Origin: Nocardioides luti
Lineage (GTDB): Bacteria; Actinomycetota; Actinomycetes; Propionibacteriales; Nocardioidaceae
Direction of reading: 5' to 3'
Length of the DNA: 64,000 nt
NCBI RefSeq assembly: GCF_014212315.1
Contig: NZ_JACKXE010000001.1
Span: 248,001 to 312,000 of the forward strand
Below are positions 8,456 through 15,616 of the stretch, piece after piece. The notes under the pieces were generated by a model. The model was not told the origin of the DNA, ran no database searches, and saw only the letters and a program-made list of their open reading frames with translations. The position numbers and the translations under genes were made by a program. Numbering within the stretch: the stretch's first letter is position 1; the number at the start of each line of letters is the position of its first letter.

Positions 8456-10156
8456 TCAGGCGTCGGCCGCCGCCGCACGCACCTTGGCGGCCAGCGTCTC
8501 GTTGCTGTCCGAGGTGCCGCCCTGCGACGCGATCCAGTCGTAGACCTCCTGGCGCTCGGCGTGGCACATCAGGCCCACGACGTCGCCGGGCAGGGCCTGG
8601 CCGACGAGCGCGGACAGGGCGCCGACCTCGGTGGGGTACGACGCGAAGCTGGTGACCCCGACCCGCGAGGCGCCCGCGCGCATCAGGTCGTCCAGCTCCT
8701 CGTAGGTCCGGCCGCGGAGGTACTTCTCCTTGTGGCCGATGGCCACCACGTCGCTGTCGCGCGCCGCGATCTCGCCCAGCTTCTCGATCAGGTCGTCCTG
8801 GCGGTCCCCCACCACGCCGAGCCCGAGCAGCAGGCGGGCACCGGGACGGCGTACGCCGTTCATGATCTCGAACAGCGCCTCGAGGCCGGCCTCGTTGTGC
8901 GCGAGGTCGATCACGACCGTCACCTCACCGACGCTGAAGAAGTTCATCCGGCCCGGGTTGTGCTCGGCGTCGGGGCGGAAGGTGCGCAGCCCCTCGATGA
9001 CCACCGCGCGGTCGATGCCGATGGCGAGGGCAGCCGAGGCCGCGGCCAGGGTGTTCTCGACGTTGAAGTGCGACAGGCCGGCCAGCGTCATCGGCACGTC
9101 GACCAGCTCGATCAGCGGGTCGGGGTCGGCGTTCGGCAGCAGCACCGAGACCCACCCGTCGATGACGGTGGTGGCGCGGCCGCCGGTGCCGAGCACCTCG
9201 CGCACAGCCGGGGCGTCGGGGTCGCGGGAGAACACCCAGGACTGCGCCTTGATGACGCCGCGCATGGCGAAGACCCGGGGGTCCTCGCCGTTCAGCACGG
9301 CCCAGCCGTCCTTGCGCGTGATCTGGGGGACCACGGACTTCACCTCGGCGAGCTGGTCGACCGTGTCGATGCCTTGGAGGCCGAGGTGGTCGGCGGAGAC
9401 GTTCGTGACGACGGAGACGTCGTTGCGGGTCAGCCCGATGCCCTTGAGCAGGATGCCGCCGCGCGCAGTCTCCGTGACGGCGAACTCGACCTGCTTGTGG
9501 GCCAGGATGCGTCCGGCGCCGCTGGGGCCGGAGTAGTCGCCCGCCTCGACCATCTCGCCGTCGATGTAGATGCCGTCGGTGTTCGACCAGCCGACCAGCT
9601 TCCCGTCGGTGCGCGCGATGTGCGCGATCATCCGCGACGTCGTGGTCTTGCCGTTGGTGCCGGTGACCGCGACCACCGGGATCTTCGGCGTGATCGTGCG
9701 CGGCAGCTCGCCCGGCTCGGCGGCGGTCACGCGCTCGGCGGCCTCGCTCACGGCGGCCTCGATGTCGGCGCTGAGGAGCGCGTCGAGGACGTCGCCGATG
9801 GCACGGCCCATCACCTGGGCGCGCTCTCGGTGCTTCCACGGGAAGGCCACGACCAGCTGGTGGGGGTCGCTCGTGGGGCGCACCCGCACGGCCAGCTTCG
9901 CCGTGCCGGACTCGGACGCGACCGCCCGGACCAGCCGCGCCACGGCCCGCGCCGCGAACCGCTGGCGGAAGCCGGTCTCGGCGTGCCCGGGCCGGGCGTT
10001 CTTGAGGCCGATGCGCTTGGCGAAGCGCAGCGCGGTCTGGTCCGACGCCGCCGAGAGCCCGCTCACGTCCAGGGTCAGCTTGATGGCCGCCCGCGGGAAG
10101 TAGAGGTTCGGGCCTTCGAGGACACGGAGCTCGACGAGCGATGAGGTGGAGGGCAC
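8456..10156 (-). CDS. CphA-like Mur ligase lacking the ATP-grasp domain
   Basis: A 566-residue protein resembling CphA in its two ends only. Residues 7-130 match the CphA N domain (VELRVLEGPNLYF against VETRVYRGANVWS, and a matching helix before the junction). The Mur domain starts at about 160 with AVTGTNGKTTTS and keeps the ARGGILLKG, VSADHLGLQGIDTV, NPGRMNFF and AHNEAGLEAL segments that CphA also has. The roughly 270-residue ATP-grasp module is absent, so it cannot make the Asp backbone; it may ligate an amino acid to an Asp-containing acceptor or act on another substrate. A TAACGT hexamer (10163-10168, reverse strand) 6 bases before the GTG suggests its own leaderless promoter downstream of fabI. 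See findings. Confidence 0.85.
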   Translation of the reverse strand: MPSTSSLVELRVLEGPNLYFPRAAIKLTLDVSGLSAASDQTALRFAKRIGLKNARPGHAETGFRQRFAARAVARLVRAVASESGTAKLAVRVRPTSDPHQLVVAFPWKHRERAQVMGRAIGDVLDALLSADIEAAVSEAAERVTAAEPGELPRTITPKIPVVAVTGTNGKTTTSRMIAHIARTDGKLVGWSNTDGIYIDGEMVEAGDYSGPSGAGRILAHKQVEFAVTETARGGILLKGIGLTRNDVSVVTNVSADHLGLQGIDTVDQLAEVKSVVPQITRKDGWAVLNGEDPRVFAMRGVIKAQSWVFSRDPDAPAVREVLGTGGRATTVIDGWVSVLLPNADPDPLIELVDVPMTLAGLSHFNVENTLAAASAALAIGIDRAVVIEGLRTFRPDAEHNPGRMNFFSVGEVTVVIDLAHNEAGLEALFEIMNGVRRPGARLLLGLGVVGDRQDDLIEKLGEIAARDSDVVAIGHKEKYLRGRTYEELDDLMRAGASRVGVTSFASYPTEVGALSALVGQALPGDVVGLMCHAERQEVYDWIASQGGTSDSNETLAAKVRAAAADA

Positions 10157-10172
10157 CCCGGAACGTTATCCG

Positions 10173-10943
10173 TTAGGCACCCATGGCGTGGAACCCGCCG
10201 TCCACGTGCACGATCTCGCCGGTCGTCGCGGGGAAGAAGTCGGAGAGCAGCGCGCACACGGCCTTGGCGGTCGGGGCCTGGTCGGTGTTGTCCCACCCGA
10301 GCGGCGAGCGCTCGGCCCACATCGAGTCGAGCTCCTCGAACCCGGGGATCGCCTTCGCGGCCAGCGTCTTCAGCGGCCCCGCGGAGACCAGGTTGACCCG
10401 GATGCCCTCGGGACCGAGGTCGCGGGCCAGGTAGCGCGACGTGGACTCCAGCGCGGCCTTGGCCACGCCCATCCAGTCGTACGCCGGCCAGGCGACCGTC
10501 GCGTCGAAGGTCAGCCCCACGACCGAGCCGCCGGGACCCATCAGCGGCTGCGCCGCGGTCGCCAGCGACTTCAGGGAGTAGGCCGAGACCTGCACCGCCT
10601 GCGCGACGTCCTCCCACGGCCCGCCGAGGAACTTGCCGCCGAGCAGCGTCTCCGGGTTGCCGTAGGCGATCGAGTGGACCACGCCGTCCAGGCCGTCGAC
10701 GTGCTCGCGCACCAGCTCGGGCAACCGGGCGAGGTGGTCGGGGTCGGTGACGTCGAGCTCGAGCACCGGCGGCTCGGTCGGGAGTCGCTTGGCGATCCGC
10801 CGGGTGATGCCGAGCGCGCGGCCGAAGTTGGAGATCAGCACCGTCGCGCCCTGCTCCTGCGCGACCTTCGCCGTGGCGAAGCCGATGGAGGAGTCCATCG
10901 TGACGCCGGCGACCAGGATCCGCTTGCCGTCGAGAATGCCCAT
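10173..10943 (-). CDS. fabI: enoyl-[acyl-carrier-protein] reductase (NADH), FabI/InhA type
   Basis: A 256-residue SDR-fold reductase performing the last step of fatty-acid elongation, reducing trans-2-enoyl-ACP. FabI hallmarks are the GVTMDSSIGFATAK dinucleotide loop (GVxxxxSIG), LELDVTDPDHL, VHSIAYGNPE and the Y-x6-K catalytic pair in YDWMGVAKAAL, followed by GPLKTLAAKAIPGF as the substrate loop. It sits 66 bases downstream of fabG in the same direction, as mabA-inhA do in mycobacteria. The following gene is the Mur-ligase-like protein rather than a ferrochelatase, which in my memory follows inhA in mycobacteria. Confidence 0.96.
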   Translation of the reverse strand: MGILDGKRILVAGVTMDSSIGFATAKVAQEQGATVLISNFGRALGITRRIAKRLPTEPPVLELDVTDPDHLARLPELVREHVDGLDGVVHSIAYGNPETLLGGKFLGGPWEDVAQAVQVSAYSLKSLATAAQPLMGPGGSVVGLTFDATVAWPAYDWMGVAKAALESTSRYLARDLGPEGIRVNLVSAGPLKTLAAKAIPGFEELDSMWAERSPLGWDNTDQAPTAKAVCALLSDFFPATTGEIVHVDGGFHAMGA

Positions 10944-10960
10944 GTCTGTTCCTCTGCCTT

Positions 10961-10993
10961 CGTTGATCGAGGCTGGTGCCCTCGTTGATCGAG
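10961..10993. repeat. short direct repeat in the fabG-fabI spacer
   Basis: The 11-mer CGTTGATCGAG occurs at 10961-10971 and again at 10983-10993, 22 bp apart, in the 66-bp spacer between fabG and fabI. It may be a fragment of a dispersed intergenic element or a pair of sites for a regulator. No other copy was noticed in the window. Confidence 0.5.
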
Positions 10994-11009
10994 CCTGTGG
11001 AGATCCGGG

Positions 11010-11714
11010 TCAGTGACCCATGCCGAGGCCGCCGTCGACCGGGATGACCGCACCGGTGACGTAGGCGGCGCCGTCGCCGGCCAGCCAGGTCACCGCCGAG
11101 GCGATCTCGTCCGGGGTGGCGTAGCGGCCCAGGGGGACCTGCGTCTTGATGGCGGCCTTCTGCTCGTCGGTGAGCACGGCCGTCATGTCCGTCTCGACGA
11201 ACCCGGGCGCCACGACGTTCGTCGTGATCGACCGGGAGCCGAGCTCGCGGGCCAGGGAGCGGGCCATGCCGACCAGCCCCGCCTTGGACGCCGCGTAGTT
11301 GACCTGGCCGGCCGAGCCCAGCAGCCCGACGACCGAGGAGATGAAGATGATTCGGCCGCGCCGCAGCCGCAGCATGCCCTTGGCGGCCCGCTTGGCGAGC
11401 CGGAAGGAGCCGGTGAGGTTGGTGTCGATGACCGACGACCAGTCCTCCTCGGACATCCGGAGGATGAGGGTGTCGGCGGTGATGCCCGCGTTCGCGACGA
11501 GCACCTCGACCGGGCCGTGCGCGGCCTCGATCTCGACGAAGGCGGCCTCCACCGCCGCCGCGTCGGTGATGTCGCAGCGGATGTCGAGGGCGCCCTCGGG
11601 CGCGCCGCCGTTGCGGGTGGTCACGGCCACCTGGTCACCGTTGGCGAGGAACGCTTCCGCGATCGCCCGCCCGATGCCCCGGTTGCCGCCGGTCACGAGG
11701 ACTGATCTGCTCAC
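11010..11714 (-). CDS. fabG: 3-oxoacyl-[acyl-carrier-protein] reductase FabG
   Basis: A 234-residue short-chain dehydrogenase that reduces 3-ketoacyl-ACP with NADPH. It shows the TGGNRGIGRAIAEAF cofactor loop, the NAGIT strand, the ISSVVG serine, the NYAASKAGL catalytic Tyr/Lys and the ending VIPVDGGLGMGH typical of FabG/MabA. It is the first gene of the fabG-fabI unit. The GTG start at 11714 is supported by a TAGCGT -10 element (11723-11728, reverse strand) 8 bases upstream, with a perfect 12-bp palindrome in the -10/-35 spacer that could be an operator. Confidence 0.95.
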   Translation of the reverse strand: MSRSVLVTGGNRGIGRAIAEAFLANGDQVAVTTRNGGAPEGALDIRCDITDAAAVEAAFVEIEAAHGPVEVLVANAGITADTLILRMSEEDWSSVIDTNLTGSFRLAKRAAKGMLRLRRGRIIFISSVVGLLGSAGQVNYAASKAGLVGMARSLARELGSRSITTNVVAPGFVETDMTAVLTDEQKAAIKTQVPLGRYATPDEIASAVTWLAGDGAAYVTGAVIPVDGGLGMGH

Positions 11715-11722
11715 GTCGTACG

Positions 11723-11745
11723 ACGCTAGTGATTACCCCGGGGTA
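11723..11745 (-). promoter_or_regulatory. fabG promoter with palindromic candidate operator
   Basis: On the reverse strand a TAGCGT -10 (11723-11728) stands 8 bases from the fabG GTG. Directly upstream, in the promoter spacer, is the perfect palindrome TACCCCGGGGTA (11734-11745). A dyad placed between -10 and -35 is a common position for a repressor site. The regulator is unknown. Confidence 0.55.
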
Positions 11746-11779
11746 GACCTAAAGCGACGCGCGTCCCCGGTCCAGGAGC

Positions 11780-11833
11780 GGTCTCGATACGCCGGTCGCG
11801 AGCTTATGCCTCGCCCGCGCGGCTACTCGACCT
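11780..11833. repeat. 54-bp intergenic element, copy 1
   Basis: This 54-bp segment between fabG and the dodecin gene closely matches a segment at 50569-50622. Both begin GGTCTCG(A/G)TACGCCGGTCG and end GCGCGGCTACTCGACCT; most differences lie in the central 20 bases. The element is an imperfect palindrome, its two ends being related as GGTCTCGATA and the complement of TACTCGACC. It resembles a REP-like dispersed intergenic repeat and is followed by a GGCGCC-bounded inverted repeat (11834-11874) before the dodecin stop codon. Confidence 0.8.
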
Positions 11834-11875
11834 GGGCGCCGCTCCCCGGCCCTCGCAGGCTCGGTCCGGGGCGCC

Positions 11876-12088
11876 TCAGTCGTCCTCCATCCGGAAGCCG
11901 AGCTTGATGCCGACCTGGAAGTGCTCGACGGCCCCGTCCTTGACCTGGCCGCGGACCTGGGTGACCTCGAACCAGTCGAGGTGGCGCAGCGTCCGGCTCG
12001 CGCGCTCGATGCCGTTCTTGATGGCGTCGTCGATGCCGTCCGGGGACGTGCCGACGATCTCGGTGACGCGGTAGGTGCGGTTCGACAT
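11876..12088 (-). CDS. dodecin family flavin-binding protein
   Basis: A 70-residue protein with the dodecin pattern: TYRVTEIVGTSPDGIDDAIKN at the N-terminus, then ASRTLRHLDWFEVTQVRGQV with the conserved tryptophan that stacks on flavin, and GAVEHFQVGIKLGFRMED at the end. Dodecins assemble as hollow 12-mers that store or buffer riboflavin, FMN or coenzyme A. A strong AGGAGG Shine-Dalgarno sequence sits just before the ATG (reverse strand, near 12093-12098), unlike the leaderless genes around it, which suggests high translation. It is a single-gene unit divergent from the DUF3099 gene. Confidence 0.93.
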   Translation of the reverse strand: MSNRTYRVTEIVGTSPDGIDDAIKNGIERASRTLRHLDWFEVTQVRGQVKDGAVEHFQVGIKLGFRMEDD

Positions 12089-12165
12089 GGGTGCCTCCTG
12101 GCAGACGTGACCGGTGCCTCACCGGCGGACGTGGGAGACGCAGCCTACCGACGTACAGTGGGGTC

Positions 12166-12516
12166 ATGGCCCGGACCCACAGCCGCAGGACGAACGTCGC
12201 GGAGCCGGTGCGCATCACGACCGCCGCCTCGAGCCGCGCCGCCGACATCAACACCCGGCAGAAGCGCTACCTCATCTCGATGAGCATCCGCTCGATCTGC
12301 TTCATCGGGGCGGTGAGCACCGCGATCGCGGGCATCACCTGGGCGTGGCCGTGGCTGATCGCCGGCGCGCTGATCCTCCCGTACATCGCCGTGGTGCTCG
12401 CGAACAGCTCCGCCACGCGATCCGACGACTTCTCGCTGCGCGACGTCGCGTACGGCCGTCCGGAGCTCCTACCGGGCACGGAATCCGCGCGCCACTCCGG
12501 ACCGGACCATATTTGA
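12166..12516 (+). CDS. DUF3099 membrane protein
   Basis: A 116-residue protein of the actinobacterial DUF3099 family: a basic N-terminus, the conserved RQKRYLISMSIRSICFIGAV stretch, and two adjacent hydrophobic segments (about 44-62 and 66-85) making a membrane hairpin, then a polar tail. Function is unknown. The ATG at 12166 is supported by a TACAGT hexamer (12154-12159) 6 bases upstream, the leaderless arrangement. The stop codon lies at the edge of a small perfect hairpin that may end transcription. Confidence 0.88.
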   Translation: MARTHSRRTNVAEPVRITTAASSRAADINTRQKRYLISMSIRSICFIGAVSTAIAGITWAWPWLIAGALILPYIAVVLANSSATRSDDFSLRDVAYGRPELLPGTESARHSGPDHI

Positions 12517-12532
12517 CTTCGGTCCCCGAAGT
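12516..12532 (+). terminator. short hairpin at the end of the DUF3099 gene
   Basis: ACTTCGG (12516-12522) and CCGAAGT (12526-12532) form a perfect 7-bp stem with a 3-base loop starting at the last base of the stop codon. There is no T tract, so it could be a weak terminator or an mRNA 3'-end stabiliser. Confidence 0.45.
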
Positions 12533-12579
12533 GACAGAATCACCGGCGCGAGCTGGGTCTCCCCCGTCTCAGTTCGCAC

Positions 12580-12619
12580 GTGGTGCCGGACGGCTTCCCC
12601 CGTGGCTGTCCGGCACCAC
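12580..12619 (+). terminator. 12-bp perfect hairpin upstream of a small gene
   Basis: GTGGTGCCGGAC (12580-12591) pairs perfectly with GTCCGGCACCAC (12608-12619) across a 16-base loop. It sits 24 bp before the next ATG, so it could be a terminator for the preceding transcript or a structured leader of the 68-codon gene. No T run follows. Confidence 0.5.
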
Positions 12620-12643
12620 TCATTTCTCCCCGAGGACGCCCTG

Positions 12644-12850
12644 ATGACCGACGACGACGTCGACCGCTGCTCCGCGAAGGGCTGCCAGTCCCCCGCCGTC
12701 TGGGCGCTGCTCTGGAACAACCCGAAGCTGCACACGCCCGAGCGCCGCAAGACCTGGCTCGCGTGCGACGAGCACCGGACCTCGCTGTCGGACTTCCTCG
12801 GCGCGCGCGGCTTCCTCAAGGACGTCGTCGCGCACGTCCCGCCGGGCTGA
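12644..12850 (+). CDS. small conserved Cys/His protein, possible zinc binder
   Basis: A 68-residue protein starting MTDDDVDRCSAKGCQSPAVW. It has a C-x4-C pair near the N-terminus and a C-x2-H pair (LACDEH) further on, a spacing compatible with a small zinc-binding fold. I recognise it as an actinobacterial conserved hypothetical type but cannot name a function. ATG at 12644 is chosen because GAGG lies about 9 bases upstream and the extra residues of a longer frame overlap the hairpin at 12580-12619. It converges with moaA. Confidence 0.7.
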   Translation: MTDDDVDRCSAKGCQSPAVWALLWNNPKLHTPERRKTWLACDEHRTSLSDFLGARGFLKDVVAHVPPG

Positions 12851-12880
12851 CTCCCGGGCTCGGACCGGAACCGGACCTGT

Positions 12881-13879
12881 TTAGCCGCCGATGGCCGACA
12901 TCGGCCGGTCGGGCTGCAGGAACGTCGGGTCGTCGATGCCGTGCCCGGGCAGCTTGCCCCGCATCGCGATGACCCACCGGTCGGCGATCTCCTCGTCCGA
13001 CGCACCGGCCCGCAGGGCACCCCGCAGGTCGGACTCGTCGCGGGCGAAGAGGCAGTTGCGGACCTGGCCGTCCGCGGTCAGCCGGACCCGGTCGCAGTCG
13101 CCGCAGAACGGGCGCGTGACCGAGGCGATGACCCCGACCGTGGCCGGGCCGCCGTCGACGAGGAACAGCTCGGCGGGCGAGCTGCCGCGCGGCTCGGCGG
13201 CGGGCGTGAGGACGAAGGACTTCTCGAGCCGCGCGAAGATCTCGTCCGCGGTGACCATGCCCTCGCGGCTCCAGCCGTGCTGGGCGTCGAGGGGCATCTG
13301 CTCGATGAAGCGCAGGTCGTAGTCCCGGTCGATCGACCACTGGAGGAGCTCGGCGGCCTGGTCGTCGTTGACGCCCCGCAGCAGCACGGCGTTGATCTTG
13401 ACCGGGCCCAGGCCCGCGGCCTGGGCGGCCTCGAGGCCGGCGACCACGTCGTGGAACCGGTCGCGGCGGGTGATCTCGTGGAAGGTGTCGGCCCGCACCG
13501 TGTCGAGGCTGATGTTGACGCGGTTCAGGCCGGCCTCGGCGAGCGCGGCGGCGTTGCGGGCCAGCCCCAGCGCGTTGCTGGTGATGGACAGCTCGAGGTC
13601 GGGGTCCAGCGCGCGCGTGCGGCGCACGATGTCGACCAGGCCACGGCGTACGAGCGGCTCGCCGCCGGTGAAGCGGATCTCCTGGATCCCGAGGCGCTCC
13701 ACGCCGATGCGGATGAGGTGGACGACCTCGTCGTCGCTCAGCACGTCGTCGTTCGGCAGCCAGTCCAGGCCCTCCGCCGGCATGCAGTAGGAGCACCTCA
13801 GGTTGCAGCGGTCGGTGAGCGACACGCGCAGGTCCCTGGCCACGCGGCCGTACTGGTCCTCGAGCAGCTGTGTCATCAC
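12881..13879 (-). CDS. moaA: GTP 3',8-cyclase MoaA (molybdenum cofactor biosynthesis)
   Basis: A 332-residue radical SAM enzyme that rearranges GTP in the first step of molybdopterin synthesis. The N-terminal [4Fe-4S] motif is Cys25-x3-Cys29-x2-Cys32 (RCNLRCSYC). The second cluster is given by FCGDCDRVRLTADGQVRNCL near the C-terminus, and the protein ends in the required Gly-Gly (SAIGG). GTG at 13879 is chosen because TAGACT (13886-13891, reverse strand) lies 6 bases upstream, a leaderless pattern; ATG two codons in is the alternative. No other moa gene is nearby. Its product could serve the molybdenum hydroxylase subunit at 33160. Confidence 0.96.
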   Translation of the reverse strand: MMTQLLEDQYGRVARDLRVSLTDRCNLRCSYCMPAEGLDWLPNDDVLSDDEVVHLIRIGVERLGIQEIRFTGGEPLVRRGLVDIVRRTRALDPDLELSITSNALGLARNAAALAEAGLNRVNISLDTVRADTFHEITRRDRFHDVVAGLEAAQAAGLGPVKINAVLLRGVNDDQAAELLQWSIDRDYDLRFIEQMPLDAQHGWSREGMVTADEIFARLEKSFVLTPAAEPRGSSPAELFLVDGGPATVGVIASVTRPFCGDCDRVRLTADGQVRNCLFARDESDLRGALRAGASDEEIADRWVIAMRGKLPGHGIDDPTFLQPDRPMSAIGG

Positions 13880-13954
13880 CTCTGCAGTCTAGGTGCGGGG
13901 TCGCGAGACGGGGGGACCGCCCGGGTGCGCCCAGCATCCGGATAGCCTCGGTGG

Positions 13955-14947
13955 GTGCGTTCGTTCCGGTTCCTCGTCAGCAGGCGGTGGGCGCTGTTCG
14001 CGCTCACGGTCGTGCTGCTCGCCTGGGCCTCGTGGTGGCTGGGCGAGTGGCAGTTCCACCGCCTCCACGACCGCAAGGAGCGCAACGCCATCGTCGAGCG
14101 CAACGAGGCGCTGGACCCGGCCCCGGTCGCCGACGTCCTCGCCACCGGCCGCCCCGTCTCCGCCCAGGACGAGTGGCGTCGCGTCACGGCGACCGGCAGC
14201 TACGACACCGCGGACACCGTGATCGTGCGCTACCGCACCCGGGACGGCGCCTCGGGCATCGACGTGGTGGTGCCGCTCGTCACGGCCGACGGGTCGTCCC
14301 TGCTGGTGGACCGCGGCTGGATGGCGGCCGACAACCAGGGCACCGATCCCTCCGACGTCCCTCCCCCGCCCACGGGCACGGTCTCGGTGACCGGGTGGGT
14401 CCGCGTCGACGCGACCGGCGACAGCGCCCGGGTCGCGGACCAGTCGACCCGCGCGATCTCGAGCGCCCGGATCGGCGCGGCCCTCGACCGGCCGCTCTAC
14501 GGCGGCTTCGTCGACCTCGTCGAGGAGAGCCCGGCGCCCGCGACCGCGCTGGAGCCGGCCGAGCTGCCCGAGCTCGACAACGGGCCGCACTTCTTCTACG
14601 GGCTGCAGTGGTGGTTCTTCGGCGTCCTGGCCGTCTTCGGGTTCTTCTACCTCGTCTACGACGAGTGGCGCTCCGCCCAGCGCGGCGAGCCGTCCCCGCG
14701 CGCCGAGGCGCTCGCCGAGCGCAAGCAGAAGCGCGCCGACCAGCGCGGGCACAAGCAGGCGGTGCGTGCGGCCTACCAGCGGGCCTACGAGGCCGAGCGG
14801 CAGCAGCGGGCGGGCGGCGCCCCCGCCGCGGCTCAGAGCGCCCGCAGCATGCCGCCGTCGACGGGCACCATCGCGCCCGAGACGAACGACGCGGCCGGCG
14901 ACAGCAGGAACGCCGCCACCCGGCCGAACTCCTCCGGCGCGCCGTAG
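13955..14947 (+). CDS. SURF1 family cytochrome oxidase assembly protein
   Basis: A 330-residue membrane protein with a transmembrane helix near the N-terminus (about 9-27) and another near 213-235 (FYGLQWWFFGVLAVFGFFYLVY), flanking a large extracytoplasmic loop; this two-helix layout and the LGEWQFHRLHDRK and LLVDRGWM segments are SURF1-like. SURF1 helps insert haem a into cytochrome c oxidase, consistent with ctaA and ctaB in this window. GTG at 13955 follows TAGCCT (13943-13948) by 6 bases. The last 38 codons run antisense into the SDR gene (14833-14947), giving a charged, then low-complexity tail; the original stop may have been lost. Confidence 0.87.
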   Translation: MRSFRFLVSRRWALFALTVVLLAWASWWLGEWQFHRLHDRKERNAIVERNEALDPAPVADVLATGRPVSAQDEWRRVTATGSYDTADTVIVRYRTRDGASGIDVVVPLVTADGSSLLVDRGWMAADNQGTDPSDVPPPPTGTVSVTGWVRVDATGDSARVADQSTRAISSARIGAALDRPLYGGFVDLVEESPAPATALEPAELPELDNGPHFFYGLQWWFFGVLAVFGFFYLVYDEWRSAQRGEPSPRAEALAERKQKRADQRGHKQAVRAAYQRAYEAERQQRAGGAPAAAQSARSMPPSTGTIAPETNDAAGDSRNAATRPNSSGAP

Positions 14948-15588
14948 CGGCCGAGCGGGATCGCTCGCACCGCGGCCGCCTCGGCGGCCTCCGGGTCGCC
15001 CGAGGCCGCGTCGAGCTCGTCGGTGCGCTCGGTGCGCACCCGGCCCGGCAGCAGCCCGTTCACCCGGACCCCGCGCGGGCCGAGCTCGTCGGCCAGGGTC
15101 TTCGCGACCATGGCCAGCCCCGGTCGCAGCCCGTTGGAGACCGCCATGTCCGCCAGGGGCGCGCGCACGCTCGACGACAGCACGAAGGCGAGCGCGCCGC
15201 CCGGGCCCAGCTCCTGGCCGATCTCGCGGCCCAGGCGGACGCCGCCCAGGAAGACGGACTGGAAGGCCGAGGTCCACTGCTCGTCGGTGATGCCGGTGAC
15301 CGGCCCCTTGGCCGGTCCCCCGACGCTGATCAGGGCGCCGTCGAGGCGGCCCCAGCGGTCCCGGGCCGCGGCGATCAGCCGGGCCGGGGTGCCGGGGTCG
15401 GCGTTGTCGGCCGCGACGGTCACGACCGCCTCGCCGAGGGCGCCGGTGACCGCCGCGAGCGAGTCGCTGGAGCGGCCGGAGACGACCACGCGGGCACCTT
15501 CGGCGACCAGGTGGTCCACTGTGGCGCGGCCGAGCCCGCGGGCGCCCCCGGTGACGACGTACACGCGGTCGGTGAGATCGAGGTCCAT
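14833..15588 (-). CDS. atypical SDR-fold protein without the YxxxK motif
   Basis: A 251-residue protein with a normal Rossmann start (VYVVTGGARGLGRATVDHL) and a normal SDR end (FVSGAMVPVDGGML). In the region where SDR enzymes have Ser-Tyr-x3-Lys it reads SSSVRAPLADMAVSNGLRPGLAMVAK, so the catalytic tyrosine and lysine are replaced by Asn and Arg (NGLR). It may bind NAD(P) without oxidoreductase activity or use another mechanism. A TAGGGT -10 lies 7 bases before the ATG. Its 3' end overlaps the SURF1 gene tail-to-tail by 115 bp, and the ABC exporter follows in the opposite reading context upstream. Confidence 0.85.
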   Translation of the reverse strand: MDLDLTDRVYVVTGGARGLGRATVDHLVAEGARVVVSGRSSDSLAAVTGALGEAVVTVAADNADPGTPARLIAAARDRWGRLDGALISVGGPAKGPVTGITDEQWTSAFQSVFLGGVRLGREIGQELGPGGALAFVLSSSVRAPLADMAVSNGLRPGLAMVAKTLADELGPRGVRVNGLLPGRVRTERTDELDAASGDPEAAEAAAVRAIPLGRYGAPEEFGRVAAFLLSPAASFVSGAMVPVDGGMLRAL

Positions 15589-15616
15589 GACCCCGACCCT
15601 AGATCGGGAAGTGGCC

